DNA from: Fusobacterium necrophorum subsp. necrophorum
GTDB taxonomy: Bacteria > Fusobacteriota > Fusobacteriia > Fusobacteriales > Fusobacteriaceae
Reading direction: 5' to 3'
Assembly: GCF_004006635.1 (NCBI RefSeq)
Contig: NZ_CP034842.1
Span: 434,001-498,000, forward strand
DNA length: 64,000 nt
Shown here: positions 9,507 to 19,117 of the stretch, piece by piece
Position numbering within the stretch: position 1 is the first letter of the stretch
Layout of the letters: every line of letters begins with the position of its first letter
Program-made: the position numbers and the translations under genes
The notes under the pieces: generated by a model
What the model saw: only the letters and a program-made list of their open reading frames with translations
The model's database searches: none
Told to the model about the DNA's origin: nothing

Positions 9507-10494
9507 GGATTTTGGAGAAGGGGCTATTATGAAATTGGGAGATAATAGTCATATGCAAATTGAAGTAATCCCGACGGGAAGTTTAAATTTGGATGCAGCT
9601 TTGGGATTGGGAGGAGTTCCCAGAGGAAGAGTGGTAGAGATTTATGGAGCGGAGAGTTCCGGAAAGACAACCATTGCTTTACACATTATAGCAGAAGCAC
9701 AAAAAATGGGGGGGATTGCAGCTTTTATTGATGCGGAACATGCTTTGGATCCTGTGTATGCAAAGGCCTTGGGTGTAGATATTGATGAGCTTTTGATTGC
9801 ACAGCCGGATTTCGGGGAACAGGCCTTGGATATTGCAGATACCCTAGTGCGTTCCGGAGCCATTGATGTGATTGTAGTGGATTCTGTGGCAGCTTTGGTT
9901 CCCAAAGTGGAAATTGACGGAGAAATGTCGGATCAGCAAATGGGACTGCAAGCAAGATTGATGTCGAAGGCCTTGCGAAAATTAACGGCTACCTTGAATA
10001 AATCCAAAACAACCATGATTTTTATCAACCAAATTCGTGAAAAAATCGGTGGCTTTGGGTTTGGACCTCAAACGACGACCACCGGAGGAAAGGCATTGAA
10101 ATTCTATTCTTCCGTTCGTATGGAAGTAAAAAGAATTGCTGCCGTGAAGCAAGGGGAGGATGTTATCGGAAATGAAACCGTGGTAAAAGTGACGAAGAAT
10201 AAAATTGCTCCTCCCTTCAAAGAAGCTTCTTTCCAAATTATGTATGGAAAAGGAATTTCAAAGGTGGGAGAAATTTTGGATATCGCTTTGGCAAAAGATA
10301 TTGTGGCAAAATCGGGAGCTTGGTTCAGTTTTGGAGAAATTCGTCTGGGACAGGGAAAGGAAAATGTCAAGGCAAGGTTGGAGGAAGAAAAAGACTTGCT
10401 GAATGCTATCTATGATGAAATTAAAAAATTGGAAGCTCCTCAAGAAGAAGTACTTGGAGAAGAACGTGAAGAAATTTCAAAAGCGAAAGAATAA
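9427..10494 (+). CDS. recA: Recombinase A
   Basis: Forms ATP-dependent filaments on single-stranded DNA for homologous recombination and SOS signalling. 355 residues with Walker A GAESSGKT (74-81), the VVDSVAAL Walker B strand and loop-2 region [28 protein letters not shown] lies about 9 nt before ATG 9427; a second ATG at 9451 is less well placed. No promoter or LexA-like box is evident in the preceding gene, so recA appears to depend on read-through from the LPS-core operon. Confidence 0.98.
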   Translation: MAKAKEKTMELTAKQKALETAVKEITKDFGEGAIMKLGDNSHMQIEVIPTGSLNLDAALGLGGVPRGRVVEIYGAESSGKTTIALHIIAEAQKMGGIAAFIDAEHALDPVYAKALGVDIDELLIAQPDFGEQALDIADTLVRSGAIDVIVVDSVAALVPKVEIDGEMSDQQMGLQARLMSKALRKLTATLNKSKTTMIFINQIREKIGGFGFGPQTTTTGGKALKFYSSVRMEVKRIAAVKQGEDVIGNETVVKVTKNKIAPPFKEASFQIMYGKGISKVGEILDIALAKDIVAKSGAWFSFGEIRLGQGKENVKARLEEEKDLLNAIYDEIKKLEAPQEEVLGEEREEISKAKE

Positions 10495-11014
10495 GCTATT
10501 ATTCGAAGACGGAAGTCAAATTGTTGTCACGAAGGAAATGATGCAAAGATTTTCTTTGCAAGGGAAAGAAGCCTTAAGTGAAGAGGAATACGAGGAACTT
10601 TTTCGCTATCGACTTCGTTTCAGTGCCTATACTTGGCTTTCGAAAAGAGATTATTCCTCTTGGGAATTGGAAGTCAAACTGAGTCGGTATTGTTCTCAAA
10701 AACAGTGGATTTCGGATTTGTTGAAAGACTTGCAGCAGAAGGGATATCTCGACGATTATCGTTATGCGATTCAATGGGTTCAATCTAAAAAATATGGAAG
10801 GGCGAAAATGGAATATTTCCTTCTTCAGAAAGGATATTCCAGAGAGTTTGTCAGGAAGGTTTTGGACGAAGCTTATCAGACGGATACAAAAGAAATTATA
10901 AAAATTTGGAATACATTAGCAAAGAAAGAAAAAGAGAAGAGAGTGATGGCCCTTTTACGAAAGGGCTATCACTATTCTGAAATTAAAAAGGCATTAGCGG
11001 AGATTGAAGAATAG
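10466..11014 (+). CDS. recX: Regulatory protein RecX
   Basis: Binds RecA filaments and inhibits or limits them. I favour the GTG at 10466, preceded by TTGGAG six to seven nt upstream, which overlaps the end of recA by 29 nt and gives 182 residues; an ATG further upstream (10403) lies deep in recA and adds only basic sequence without a good site. RecX repeats of three-helix units are visible: [15 protein letters not shown], then [14 protein letters not shown] and a C-terminal [15 protein letters not shown]. The recA-recX order is classical. Confidence 0.9.
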   Translation: MKKFQKRKNKLLFEDGSQIVVTKEMMQRFSLQGKEALSEEEYEELFRYRLRFSAYTWLSKRDYSSWELEVKLSRYCSQKQWISDLLKDLQQKGYLDDYRYAIQWVQSKKYGRAKMEYFLLQKGYSREFVRKVLDEAYQTDTKEIIKIWNTLAKKEKEKRVMALLRKGYHYSEIKKALAEIEE

Positions 11015-11026
11015 GGAGAGAAGGTT

Positions 11027-12034
11027 ATGATTATATTAGGAATTGAGAGCTCTTGTGATGAAACTTCCATTGCAATCATTCAAGACGGAAAAACAATTTT
11101 ATCGAATTATATTTCATCTCAAATTGATATTCATAAAGAATATGGCGGGGTGGTACCGGAGATTGCTTCCAGACAACATATCAAAAATATTGCGGCAATT
11201 TTGGAAGAAAGTTTAACAGAAGCAAAGATAAGTCTGCAGGAGGTGGACTATATCGCAGTGACCTATGCTCCCGGATTGATTGGAGCTCTATTGGTAGGAA
11301 TTTCTTTTGCAAAAGCTTTGGCTTATGCCAATCATATTCCCTTGATTCCGGTTCATCATATCAAAGGGCATATCTATGCAAATTTTTTGGAGCACGAAGT
11401 CGAGTTGCCATGTATTAGTTTGGTTGTTTCCGGAGGACATACCAATATTATTTATATGGATGAAAAGCATGAATTTCATAATTTAGGAGGAACTTTGGAC
11501 GATGCCGTTGGAGAAAGTTGTGATAAAGTGGCACGGGTGTTGGGCTTGGGATATCCGGGAGGTCCTATCATAGATAAGATGTATTATCAGGGAAATCCTC
11601 AGTATTTAAAATTGACTAAGCCGAAAGTGAAGAAGTACGAGTTCAGCTTTTCGGGAATTAAAACGGCGGTGATTAACTTTGATCATAAAATGAAATTGAG
11701 AGGGGAAAGTTATAAAAAAGAGGATTTGGCAGCTTCTTTTTTAGGAACTGTAGTCGATATTTTGACGGAAAAAACGATTGCGGCCGCTAAAGAAAAAAAG
11801 GTAAAACATATTTTATTGGCAGGAGGTGTGGCAGCCAATTCTTTATTGAGAAAACAACTGTCGGAAAGAGCGGAACAAGAAGGAATGAAACTATTATATC
11901 CAAGTATGCGACTTTGCACGGACAATGCCGCCATGATTGCGGAAGCCGCTTATTATAAGATTCAAAACGGAGGGAAAGCAGCAGGTTATGACTTGAATGG
12001 AATCGCTACTTTGGACATTCATCAGGATATTTAG
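11027..12034 (+). CDS. tsaD: tRNA N6-threonylcarbamoyladenosine transferase
   Basis: Transfers the threonylcarbamoyl group to A37 of ANN-decoding tRNAs with TsaB and TsaE. The 335 residues begin with the family signature LGIESSCDETS; the metal-binding HHIKGH sits at 110-115, and VSGGHTNI and GGVAANSLLR are ASKHA nucleotide-binding motifs. GGAGAG precedes the ATG. Confidence 0.97.
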   Translation: MIILGIESSCDETSIAIIQDGKTILSNYISSQIDIHKEYGGVVPEIASRQHIKNIAAILEESLTEAKISLQEVDYIAVTYAPGLIGALLVGISFAKALAYANHIPLIPVHHIKGHIYANFLEHEVELPCISLVVSGGHTNIIYMDEKHEFHNLGGTLDDAVGESCDKVARVLGLGYPGGPIIDKMYYQGNPQYLKLTKPKVKKYEFSFSGIKTAVINFDHKMKLRGESYKKEDLAASFLGTVVDILTEKTIAAAKEKKVKHILLAGGVAANSLLRKQLSERAEQEGMKLLYPSMRLCTDNAAMIAEAAYYKIQNGGKAAGYDLNGIATLDIHQDI

Positions 12035-12042
12035 GAGGAAAT

Positions 12043-12699
12043 ATGAGAAAACTATTCCTATCTTTATGGATATTCTTACTGTCTATCTCCGGTTTTCCGA
12101 TACAGAGTATCGGAAACACAAACGGAAAGGGTTCGACAAGGCAACATATCAACATGACTGTTTCGAGCAGAGAGAAGGAGCAGAAGTTGGAAGGAATGGT
12201 ATTGGACGAAGAAGGCTATGCTATTGCGGAAGTTGTTTTGGAAGCGAAACAGAATGGAAAGGTCCGAACCGTACAAAGTGATAAGTATGGGAAATTTCAA
12301 TTTTCAGTAGATTCGGGTTTACTTAGCATTTTTGCTCAAAAAGAGGGTTTTTTGGCAGGAGGAGAAATTATCTTGATTCGAGAGGGGCGACCGATAAAAA
12401 ATTTGCAGATTGTATTGAAAAAAAGATATTCTCATATTTTAGGAATTGTTACAGATGGAGTAAAAGCTCTTTCCGGTGTTACCGTTCGTCTGAGAAATGA
12501 AAATTTGGAAACCATAGATCAGGTGTTTTCAGATGCTTTAGGCTATTATCAATTCCGAAATATCGGAGATAATCAGAAAGTTGCCGTATCCGTTTATGAA
12601 GAGGGATATCAAGAATACATATCCGACTTTTTTTTGGTAGATAAAAATTATGAGAAAGAACACATTATTTTAAGAAAAAAAGAGAAGAATATGTTATAA
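12043..12699 (+). CDS. Secreted protein with two carboxypeptidase-regulatory-like repeats
   Basis: 218 residues. A cleavable-looking signal peptide (residues 1-24: basic start, hydrophobic core, no lipobox cysteine) is followed by two beta-sandwich repeats of the carboxypeptidase regulatory/CnaB type. The first is LEGMVLDEEGYAIAEVVLEA...SDKYGKFQFSV (about 47-95); the second is LGIVTDGVKALSGVTVRL...SDALGYYQFRNI (about 138-185). Such domains often bind surface or envelope partners. It lies 8 bp after tsaD and 29 bp before murA, so an envelope role is plausible, but I cannot name a function. Confidence 0.7.
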   Translation: MRKLFLSLWIFLLSISGFPIQSIGNTNGKGSTRQHINMTVSSREKEQKLEGMVLDEEGYAIAEVVLEAKQNGKVRTVQSDKYGKFQFSVDSGLLSIFAQKEGFLAGGEIILIREGRPIKNLQIVLKKRYSHILGIVTDGVKALSGVTVRLRNENLETIDQVFSDALGYYQFRNIGDNQKVAVSVYEEGYQEYISDFFLVDKNYEKEHIILRKKEKNML

Positions 12700-12700
12700 T
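12692..12700 (+). promoter_or_regulatory. Possible extended -10 promoter before murA
   Basis: TG-T-TATAAT (12692-12700) overlaps the end of the preceding gene; no convincing -35 box is visible. The same decamer context occurs before mutS2. It may give murA a supply independent of the upstream operon. Confidence 0.45.
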
Positions 12701-12731
12701 ATAAAATAACTTATTTTTAAAGGAGAATATG

Positions 12732-14000
12732 ATGGTAGAGGCATTTCAAATTATTGGCGGGAAAGATTTAGTGGGAGAATTGACGGTGGAAGGGTCAAAA
12801 AATTCCACTTTGCCGATTATGATAGCTACTTTGGTGGCAAAAGGAAGGTATGTTTTGAAGAATGTACCAAATTTGCGAGATATTCGAACTTTGGTAAAAT
12901 TGCTGGAAAGTTTGGGGCTGCAAATTACAAAGTTGGAGGATCATTCCTATGAAATTATCAATACAGGCTTGAGCAATTTAGAGGCTAGTTATGATTTAGT
13001 CAAAAAAATGAGAGCTTCTTTTTTGGTCATGGGGGGAATGTTGGCACATTCTAAAAAAGCAACTGTTTCTCTACCGGGAGGATGTGCTATCGGTTCCAGA
13101 CCGGTGGATTTGCACCTGAAGGGCTTCGAGCAATTAGGGGTACAAATTCATATTGATCACGGTTACGTCTATGCGGAGGCGGAAGAGCTCATTGGAAATG
13201 AAATTATATTGGATTTTCCAAGCGTAGGAGCAACGGAAAATATTATTATGGCCGCTGTGAAAGCCAAAGGAAAAACTATTTTGGAAAATGCTGCGAAAGA
13301 ACCCGAAATTGTGGATTTATGTAATTTTTTGAATAAAATGGGAGCAAAAATTACAGGAGCGGGAAGAAGCCGTTTGGAAATTGAAGGAGTGGAAGAATTG
13401 CACGCCTGTGAGCATAGCATCATTCCGGATAGAATTGTTGCGGGAACCTACATCATTGCCGCCATCCTATTTCAAGGCAAGATTAGTGTTCGCGGTGTTG
13501 TTCGGGAAGATTTGGCAAGCTTTCTTTCCAAACTGGAAGAAATGGGATTGAAATATGAAATAAAGGAAGGAGTTTTCACCGTATTATCCAAGTTGGAAGA
13601 TTTAAAACCGGGAAAAATTACAACGATGCCGCATCCCGGATTCCCAACAGATTTACAATCTCCTATTATGACTTTAATGTGCTTTATTAAAGGAACCAGT
13701 GAGATTAAGGAAACTATTTTTGAAAATCGATTTATGCATGTACCGGAGCTGAATCGTATGGGAGCGAAAATTGATATTGACGGATCCAAGGCGACGATTA
13801 CGGGAGTGGATCACTTCTCTTCCGCGGAAGTAATGGCAAGCGATTTGCGAGCAGGGGCTTCTTTGGTGCTGGCGGCTTTAAAATCTCCGGGAAAAAGTAT
13901 TGTCAATCGTATTTATCATGTGGATAGGGGTTATGAAAGTTTGGAAATAAAGCTGCAAGCTTTGGGAGCGAATATAGAGAGAATTAAGGTAGACGCATAA
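12732..14000 (+). CDS. murA: UDP-N-acetylglucosamine 1-carboxyvinyltransferase
   Basis: Commits UDP-GlcNAc to peptidoglycan by adding enolpyruvate from PEP. Two ATGs stand in tandem (12729, 12732); AAAGGAG at 12719-12725 is better spaced for 12732, giving 422 residues. The inverse alpha-beta barrel repeats and the PEP-reactive cysteine in [13 protein letters not shown] (Cys118) are present, so sensitivity to fosfomycin-type alkylation is expected. The gene stands apart from the main mur cluster 6 kb downstream. Confidence 0.96.
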   Translation: MVEAFQIIGGKDLVGELTVEGSKNSTLPIMIATLVAKGRYVLKNVPNLRDIRTLVKLLESLGLQITKLEDHSYEIINTGLSNLEASYDLVKKMRASFLVMGGMLAHSKKATVSLPGGCAIGSRPVDLHLKGFEQLGVQIHIDHGYVYAEAEELIGNEIILDFPSVGATENIIMAAVKAKGKTILENAAKEPEIVDLCNFLNKMGAKITGAGRSRLEIEGVEELHACEHSIIPDRIVAGTYIIAAILFQGKISVRGVVREDLASFLSKLEEMGLKYEIKEGVFTVLSKLEDLKPGKITTMPHPGFPTDLQSPIMTLMCFIKGTSEIKETIFENRFMHVPELNRMGAKIDIDGSKATITGVDHFSSAEVMASDLRAGASLVLAALKSPGKSIVNRIYHVDRGYESLEIKLQALGANIERIKVDA

Positions 14001-14009
14001 GGAGAGAGA

Positions 14010-14726
14010 ATGGAGAGAGTGATAGGGGTGAATCCTGTCCTGGAGGTCCTAAACAATCGGGAAAAGACAATTGAAAAATTGGAAGTATATAAGGGAGTAC
14101 GAGGAGAAATATTGCAAAAAATACAAAGACTGGCTTCCGAAAGAAATGTAAAAATTTTTTATACGAATAAAAAAGTGGAAAATTCACAGGGCTTTTGTAT
14201 TTTTTTGACAGACTATGATTACTATCAAGACTTTGATGAATTTTTAGAACGTATGGCAGGAAGATCACAGTCTATTTTACTCATGTTGGATGAAATTCAG
14301 GATCCTCGAAATTTTGGGGCTTTAATCCGAAGTGCGGAGGTGTTTGGGGTGGACGGCATTCTTATTCCGGAAAGAAATTCGGTTAGAATCAATGAAACCG
14401 TGGTCAAAACTTCGACGGGAGCGATTGAATATGTTCCGATTATCAAGGTAACGAATTTATCCAATGCAATTGAAAAATTGAAGAAGATAGATTATTGGGT
14501 GTACGGAGCTGCCGGAGAGGCGGAATTATCTTGTCAAGAAGAGCAATATCCGAAAAAAGTGGTTCTGATTCTCGGAAATGAGGGAACAGGGCTTCGGAAA
14601 AAAGTGAGAGAACACTGTGATAAGTTGATTAAAATTCAGATGAGAGGAAAAATTAATTCCTTAAACGTATCTGTGGCGGGAGGAATTTTATTATCGGAAA
14701 TTGCAAAATTTCAAAAGTGGAAATGA
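14010..14726 (+). CDS. rlmB: 23S rRNA (guanosine-2'-O)-methyltransferase, RlmB/TrmH family
   Basis: A SPOUT methyltransferase of 238 residues. A small N-terminal substrate-binding domain (GVNPVLEVLNNREKTIEKL, 5-23) precedes the knotted catalytic domain with LDEIQDPRNFGALIRSAE (motif 1), LILGNEGTGLR (motif 2) and NSLNVSVAGGILLSEI (motif 3). RlmB methylates G2251 of 23S rRNA; other TrmH-family targets are possible. In Firmicutes rlmB also stands next to a SigH-type factor, as here. Confidence 0.9.
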   Translation: MERVIGVNPVLEVLNNREKTIEKLEVYKGVRGEILQKIQRLASERNVKIFYTNKKVENSQGFCIFLTDYDYYQDFDEFLERMAGRSQSILLMLDEIQDPRNFGALIRSAEVFGVDGILIPERNSVRINETVVKTSTGAIEYVPIIKVTNLSNAIEKLKKIDYWVYGAAGEAELSCQEEQYPKKVVLILGNEGTGLRKKVREHCDKLIKIQMRGKINSLNVSVAGGILLSEIAKFQKWK

Positions 14727-14735
14727 GGCAAAAAA

Positions 14736-15329
14736 TTGAATTTAGAACAGGAAAATATACCGGAAGAATTGATTGAGAAAGCAAAAAATGGAGATCAGGA
14801 AGCCATTACTTTTATCATAGAATGTTATCAAAATGTAATTTCTATGAGTGCGAGTCATTATTATATGGTCGGAGCGGAGAAACAGGATTTACTTCAGGAA
14901 GGAATGTTGGGCTTATTAAAGGCATTAAAGGCATACGATAAAGAAAAATCTTCTTTTCGTACCTTTGCAATTCTTTGTATTCGCAGACAATTGATTTCTG
15001 CCATTAAGGCCTCTAATACGAAAAAGAATCTGGTATTTCATCATGCTGTGATCAAGAATCCTCTGTTGGGAGAGGAAGAATTATTGGGAAAAAGTTCCTA
15101 TGATCCAGAGGAACTCTATTTATCCAAGGAGAAAATTCAGGAATATTACCAATATATTCAGGAAAGTTTCAGTGCTTTTGAGAAGGAAATTTTTCACTAT
15201 ATGATACAGGGATATTCCTATCGTGAGATTGGAATGATACTCTCGAAAAATAGTAAAAGTATTGACAACGCTTTTCAACGAATTAAGAAAAAAAGTGAAG
15301 TATGGCTTCAGAAATATAATTTAGAATAG
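14736..15329 (+). CDS. RNA polymerase sigma factor, SigH-like
   Basis: 197 residues, starting with TTG at 14736 (GAGG eight nt upstream). Region 2 is clear: LLQEGMLGLLKALKAYDKEKSSFRTFAILCIRRQL (about 50-90); region 4 lies at the C-terminus, with YSYREIGMILSKNSKSIDNAFQRIKKK. It resembles the SigH/sporulation sigma group, yet the organism is not a spore former. The rlmB-sigma order matches the Firmicute rlmB-sigH locus, so it is probably an alternative sigma factor whose regulon is unknown. Confidence 0.85.
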   Translation: MNLEQENIPEELIEKAKNGDQEAITFIIECYQNVISMSASHYYMVGAEKQDLLQEGMLGLLKALKAYDKEKSSFRTFAILCIRRQLISAIKASNTKKNLVFHHAVIKNPLLGEEELLGKSSYDPEELYLSKEKIQEYYQYIQESFSAFEKEIFHYMIQGYSYREIGMILSKNSKSIDNAFQRIKKKSEVWLQKYNLE

Positions 15330-15346
15330 GTTAGAGGTGAAGAAGT

Positions 15347-17905
15347 TTGAAGGAGTATGTTTTTAGAGAGGTAGAACAAAAATGGCAAGAAAAATGGGAA
15401 AAAGATCAAGTATTTAAAGGGAGCAATGTAGTAGAAGGAAAAGAAAACTATTATGTTTTGGAGATGCTCCCTTACCCGTCAGGAAAATTACATGTAGGTC
15501 ATGCGAGAAATTATACCATAGGAGATGTCATTGCACGATACAAAAGAATGAAAGGCTATAATGTCCTTCATCCTATGGGATGGGATTCCTTTGGACTGCC
15601 GGCGGAAAATGCCGCGATTCAGAATGGAGCTCATCCTGCAACATGGACGAAAGCCAATATTGAAAATATGAAAAGACAATTGAAACTATTAGGGTTTTCT
15701 TATGATTGGGATAGAGAAATTGCCAGCTATACTCCGGAATATTATAAATGGAATCAATGGATTTTTAAAAAGATGTATGAAAAAGGATTGGTCTATAAAA
15801 AGAAGTCTTTAGTAAATTGGTGCCCTGATTGTCAGACGGTTTTGGCGAATGAACAGGTAGAGGACGGAAAATGTTGGCGGCATAGTAAAACGACCGTCAT
15901 TCAAAAAGAATTGGAACAATGGTTTTTCAAAATTACGGATTATGCAGATGAATTATTGGAAGGACATGAAGAACTTCGAGGAGGTTGGCCTGAAAAAGTT
16001 TTGACGATGCAAAAAAATTGGATTGGAAAATCTTTTGGAACCGAAGTCGTCTTTCAAGTTGTGGAAAACAATATGGAACTTCCCGTATTTACGACAAGAG
16101 TGGATACAATTTATGGAGTGACCTATGCGGTGGTGGCACCGGAACATCCGATAGTAGATGAAATTTTGAAAGTAAATCCGAGCATAAAATCGGCAGTTAT
16201 GGCTATGAAAAATATGGATGTCATAGAGAGAACTGCAGAGGGAAAAGAGAAAAATGGAATTGACACCACTTGGCATGTCAGAAATCCATACAATCAAAAG
16301 GAAGTCCCTCTATGGATTGGAGACTATGTGTTGATGAACTATGGAACAGGAGCAGTTATGGCTGTTCCTGCCCATGATGAGAGAGATTATGCCTTTGCTA
16401 AGAAATACAACTTGGATATCAAAGCAGTCATCGTTCCGTCAGATAGAAATCCAGTACTTCCCTTTGTAGAAGACGGAGTGGTACAAGCTTCAGCAGAAGA
16501 ATTCAATGGAATTTCCAACAGAGAAGCTCTTGTAAAGATGGCAGAATTTGGAGAGAAAAAAGGCTTTGCGAAAAGAACTTTTAAATATCGATTGAAAGAC
16601 TGGGGTGTATCACGACAAAGATATTGGGGAACGCCAATTCCAGTATTATACTGCGAAACATGTGGAGAAGTATTGGAAAAAGATGAAAATTTACCTGTGA
16701 TGTTGCCGGAAGATATTCAATTTTCGGGAAATGGAAATCCTTTGGAAACATCGGAATCTTTTAAAAATGCTACCTGCCCTTGTTGCGGAGGCCCTGCGAG
16801 AAGAGATACCGACACGATGGACACTTTTGTAGATTCTTCTTGGTATTTCTTACGATATTGTGATTCCAAGAATCAGGATCTCCCTTTTGATAAAAACATT
16901 GTAGACGGATGGACACCAGTGGATCAATATATTGGGGGAGTCGAACATGCCGTGATGCATTTGCTGTATGCAAGATTTTTCCATAAAATGTTACGAGATT
17001 TAGGCTATCTATCTTCCAATGAGCCGTTTAAACGATTATTGACACAGGGAATGGTATTGGGACCATCTTATTATTCCGCAGAAGAAAATCGTTTCTTATT
17101 TGCGGAAGAAGTGGAATTACGAGGAGAAAAAGCCTTTTCGAAAAAAACGGGAGAGGAATTGCTTGTCAAAGTTGAAAAAATGTCAAAATCTAAAAATAAC
17201 GGGGTAGATCCGGAAGAAATGATTTTGAAATATGGAGCAGATACCACAAGACTTTTCATTATGTTTGCCGCTCCTCCTGAAAAAGAATTGGAATGGAATG
17301 AAAATGGTTTGATAGGAGCTTACCGTTTCCTGACAAGAGTATGGAGATTGGTATTGGAAAATCAAACTCATATTTCCTTAGAAAAAATTGATTATACAGC
17401 AATTTCTAAGGCAGATAAGGCTTTGATTATTAAGTTAAATCAAACCATTAAAAAAGTAACGGAGTCCATAGAGAACGACTATCATTTTAACACTTCCATT
17501 GCGGCAATTATGGAATTATTGAATGAGATACAGGTATACAAATCGGATTCTACACAATATAGAAGAGTATTGGGAGAAGCCTTGAAGCAAATCGTGATTA
17601 TGCTGTCTCCTTTTGTACCTCATTTCTGTGAAGAATTATGGGAAAGCATTGGGGAAACGGGCTATGTTTCTGACCAGGAATGGCCGGTATACGATGAAAA
17701 ATACATTATAACGGACGATGTGGTAATGGCAATTCAAGTCAACGGGAAGATGAGAGGAAGTTTGGAAGTGGAACGAGGAACTTCGAAAGAAGAAATTGAA
17801 ACACTTGCACTATCGGTTCCGAATGTCATAAAACATATGGAAGGAAAAGTTTTGATAAAAGTAATTGTTGTTCCAAATAAAATCGTAAATATTGTGGTAA
17901 AATAG
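15347..17905 (+). CDS. leuS: Leucyl-tRNA synthetase
   Basis: Class I synthetase of 852 residues. TTG start with AGAGGTGA about 6 nt upstream. PYPSGKLHVGHARNY carries the HIGH motif (HVGH, 49-52), the CP1 editing domain holds TTRVDTIYG and the Zn-type CxxC pairs NWCPDCQ and CETCGEV, and KMSKSKNNGVDP is at about 610. The anticodon-binding and C-terminal domains are complete. No T-box leader is visible upstream. Confidence 0.98.
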   Translation: MKEYVFREVEQKWQEKWEKDQVFKGSNVVEGKENYYVLEMLPYPSGKLHVGHARNYTIGDVIARYKRMKGYNVLHPMGWDSFGLPAENAAIQNGAHPATWTKANIENMKRQLKLLGFSYDWDREIASYTPEYYKWNQWIFKKMYEKGLVYKKKSLVNWCPDCQTVLANEQVEDGKCWRHSKTTVIQKELEQWFFKITDYADELLEGHEELRGGWPEKVLTMQKNWIGKSFGTEVVFQVVENNMELPVFTTRVDTIYGVTYAVVAPEHPIVDEILKVNPSIKSAVMAMKNMDVIERTAEGKEKNGIDTTWHVRNPYNQKEVPLWIGDYVLMNYGTGAVMAVPAHDERDYAFAKKYNLDIKAVIVPSDRNPVLPFVEDGVVQASAEEFNGISNREALVKMAEFGEKKGFAKRTFKYRLKDWGVSRQRYWGTPIPVLYCETCGEVLEKDENLPVMLPEDIQFSGNGNPLETSESFKNATCPCCGGPARRDTDTMDTFVDSSWYFLRYCDSKNQDLPFDKNIVDGWTPVDQYIGGVEHAVMHLLYARFFHKMLRDLGYLSSNEPFKRLLTQGMVLGPSYYSAEENRFLFAEEVELRGEKAFSKKTGEELLVKVEKMSKSKNNGVDPEEMILKYGADTTRLFIMFAAPPEKELEWNENGLIGAYRFLTRVWRLVLENQTHISLEKIDYTAISKADKALIIKLNQTIKKVTESIENDYHFNTSIAAIMELLNEIQVYKSDSTQYRRVLGEALKQIVIMLSPFVPHFCEELWESIGETGYVSDQEWPVYDEKYIITDDVVMAIQVNGKMRGSLEVERGTSKEEIETLALSVPNVIKHMEGKVLIKVIVVPNKIVNIVVK

Positions 17906-17917
17906 AAAGGGAAAATT

Positions 17918-19000
17918 ATGGCAGATATTGTCTGTGATACGAGATTGCAGAAAAGAAAAAACCCCTTGGTGGTCATTGTCACGCATGGAGATGCAGACGG
18001 TTTAGTAGCTGCTACCATTGTGAAAGCCTTTGAGGAAAGAATAAACCCAGAACAGAGTTTTTTAATTTTTAGCGGAATGGATGTGACAGAGGAACAGACG
18101 GAAAGACTCTTTGATTATATTTGTAAGTATAATGATTTGGGAATACGAGATAAGATCTATATTTTGGATAGACCCATTCCCCCTTTGGGTTGGTTAGCTA
18201 TGGGATACTTATGTGATGTCCCCATGATTCATATTGATCATCATATTACCAATCATCCAGATACCTATAGTTTTCATGAAAGAGGGAAACAAATTTCACA
18301 TCGTTGGTCGGAAGAAGAAAGTGCAGCTTTTTTGAGTTTGGAATTCTTCAGAACTTGGATGGAACAAGGGGAAGAATATGAAAGACTGTATCATTCTTTC
18401 TATGACTTGGCAAAGGCAACTTCAGAATGGGACACCTTCCATTGGAAACAGTTGGGAGAGACACTTACAGATACACTCTGGAAGAAAAAGGCTTTGGCAA
18501 TCAATGCGGCGGAAAAGTTATTGGGGAGTGTAGGTTTTTATAGAGCTATTCAGGAAAATATAGGAACTGAACAATATAGTCAAGACTTATTCGGTTATTT
18601 TTATCGTTTACAAGATGCCTACGATCATCAATTTCAAAATGCTTATGATTTTGCAAAAAGAAGTGTCACAGAATATGTATTTCGAAATCATAGAATCGGG
18701 GTTATCTACGGAGTGGATGTCAATTATCAGTCCATGATAGCGGACTACTTTTTTTTAGATAAAAAATATCAATTCGATGTCATTGCATTTGTAAATATAT
18801 ATGGAACTGTTTCTTTCCGTGGAAAAGGAAATTTTGATGTGAGTATCTTAGCTCAGAAGTTGGGAGAATTTTGTGGACATTCCGGTGGCGGACATAAGAA
18901 TGCTTCTGGTTGCAAAATCTATAATCGGGATCGTTTTAAGGAGAATTTATTAGAACTTTTCTATGAATCTATGGATGCATTAAAATTGGGAAATTTTTAA
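17918..19000 (+). CDS. DHH-family phosphoesterase
   Basis: 360 residues. The N-terminal domain has THGDADGLVAA (about 25-35), an Asp pair in ILDRPIPP and IHIDHHITNHP, the DHH signature; the C-terminal DHHA1-type domain ends GHSGGGHKNASGCKI, the nucleic-acid or nucleotide-binding loop. Relatives include NrnA nanoRNases, RecJ and cyclic-dinucleotide hydrolases; which substrate applies cannot be told. It lies 12 bp after leuS and is followed by a terminator. Confidence 0.83.
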   Translation: MADIVCDTRLQKRKNPLVVIVTHGDADGLVAATIVKAFEERINPEQSFLIFSGMDVTEEQTERLFDYICKYNDLGIRDKIYILDRPIPPLGWLAMGYLCDVPMIHIDHHITNHPDTYSFHERGKQISHRWSEEESAAFLSLEFFRTWMEQGEEYERLYHSFYDLAKATSEWDTFHWKQLGETLTDTLWKKKALAINAAEKLLGSVGFYRAIQENIGTEQYSQDLFGYFYRLQDAYDHQFQNAYDFAKRSVTEYVFRNHRIGVIYGVDVNYQSMIADYFFLDKKYQFDVIAFVNIYGTVSFRGKGNFDVSILAQKLGEFCGHSGGGHKNASGCKIYNRDRFKENLLELFYESMDALKLGNF

Positions 19001-19011
19001 TAGAAGGGGAA

Positions 19012-19037
19012 GGGGACGAAAAAAGTCCCCCCTTTTT
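19012..19037 (+). terminator. Intrinsic terminator after the DHH gene
   Basis: GGGGAC (19012-19017), a seven-nt A-rich loop and GTCCCC (19025-19030), followed by CC and six T. It closes the long run of genes that began at the LPS-core promoter. Confidence 0.85.
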
Positions 19038-19050
19038 TATTAAAAATAAG

Positions 19051-19079
19051 TATACAAAAGATAAAAATTAGAGTATGAT
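19051..19079 (+). promoter_or_regulatory. Weak promoter candidate for gmhB-dcw cluster
   Basis: TATACA (19051-19056), 17 bp, TATGAT (19074-19079), 39 bp before the gmhB ATG. Only four of six bases match at -35, but it lies just after a terminator and before a ten-gene cluster, where a promoter is needed. Confidence 0.45.
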
Positions 19080-19117
19080 AAATAGGCTAAATACTTTGTA
19101 AAATAAAGGAATCAAAA

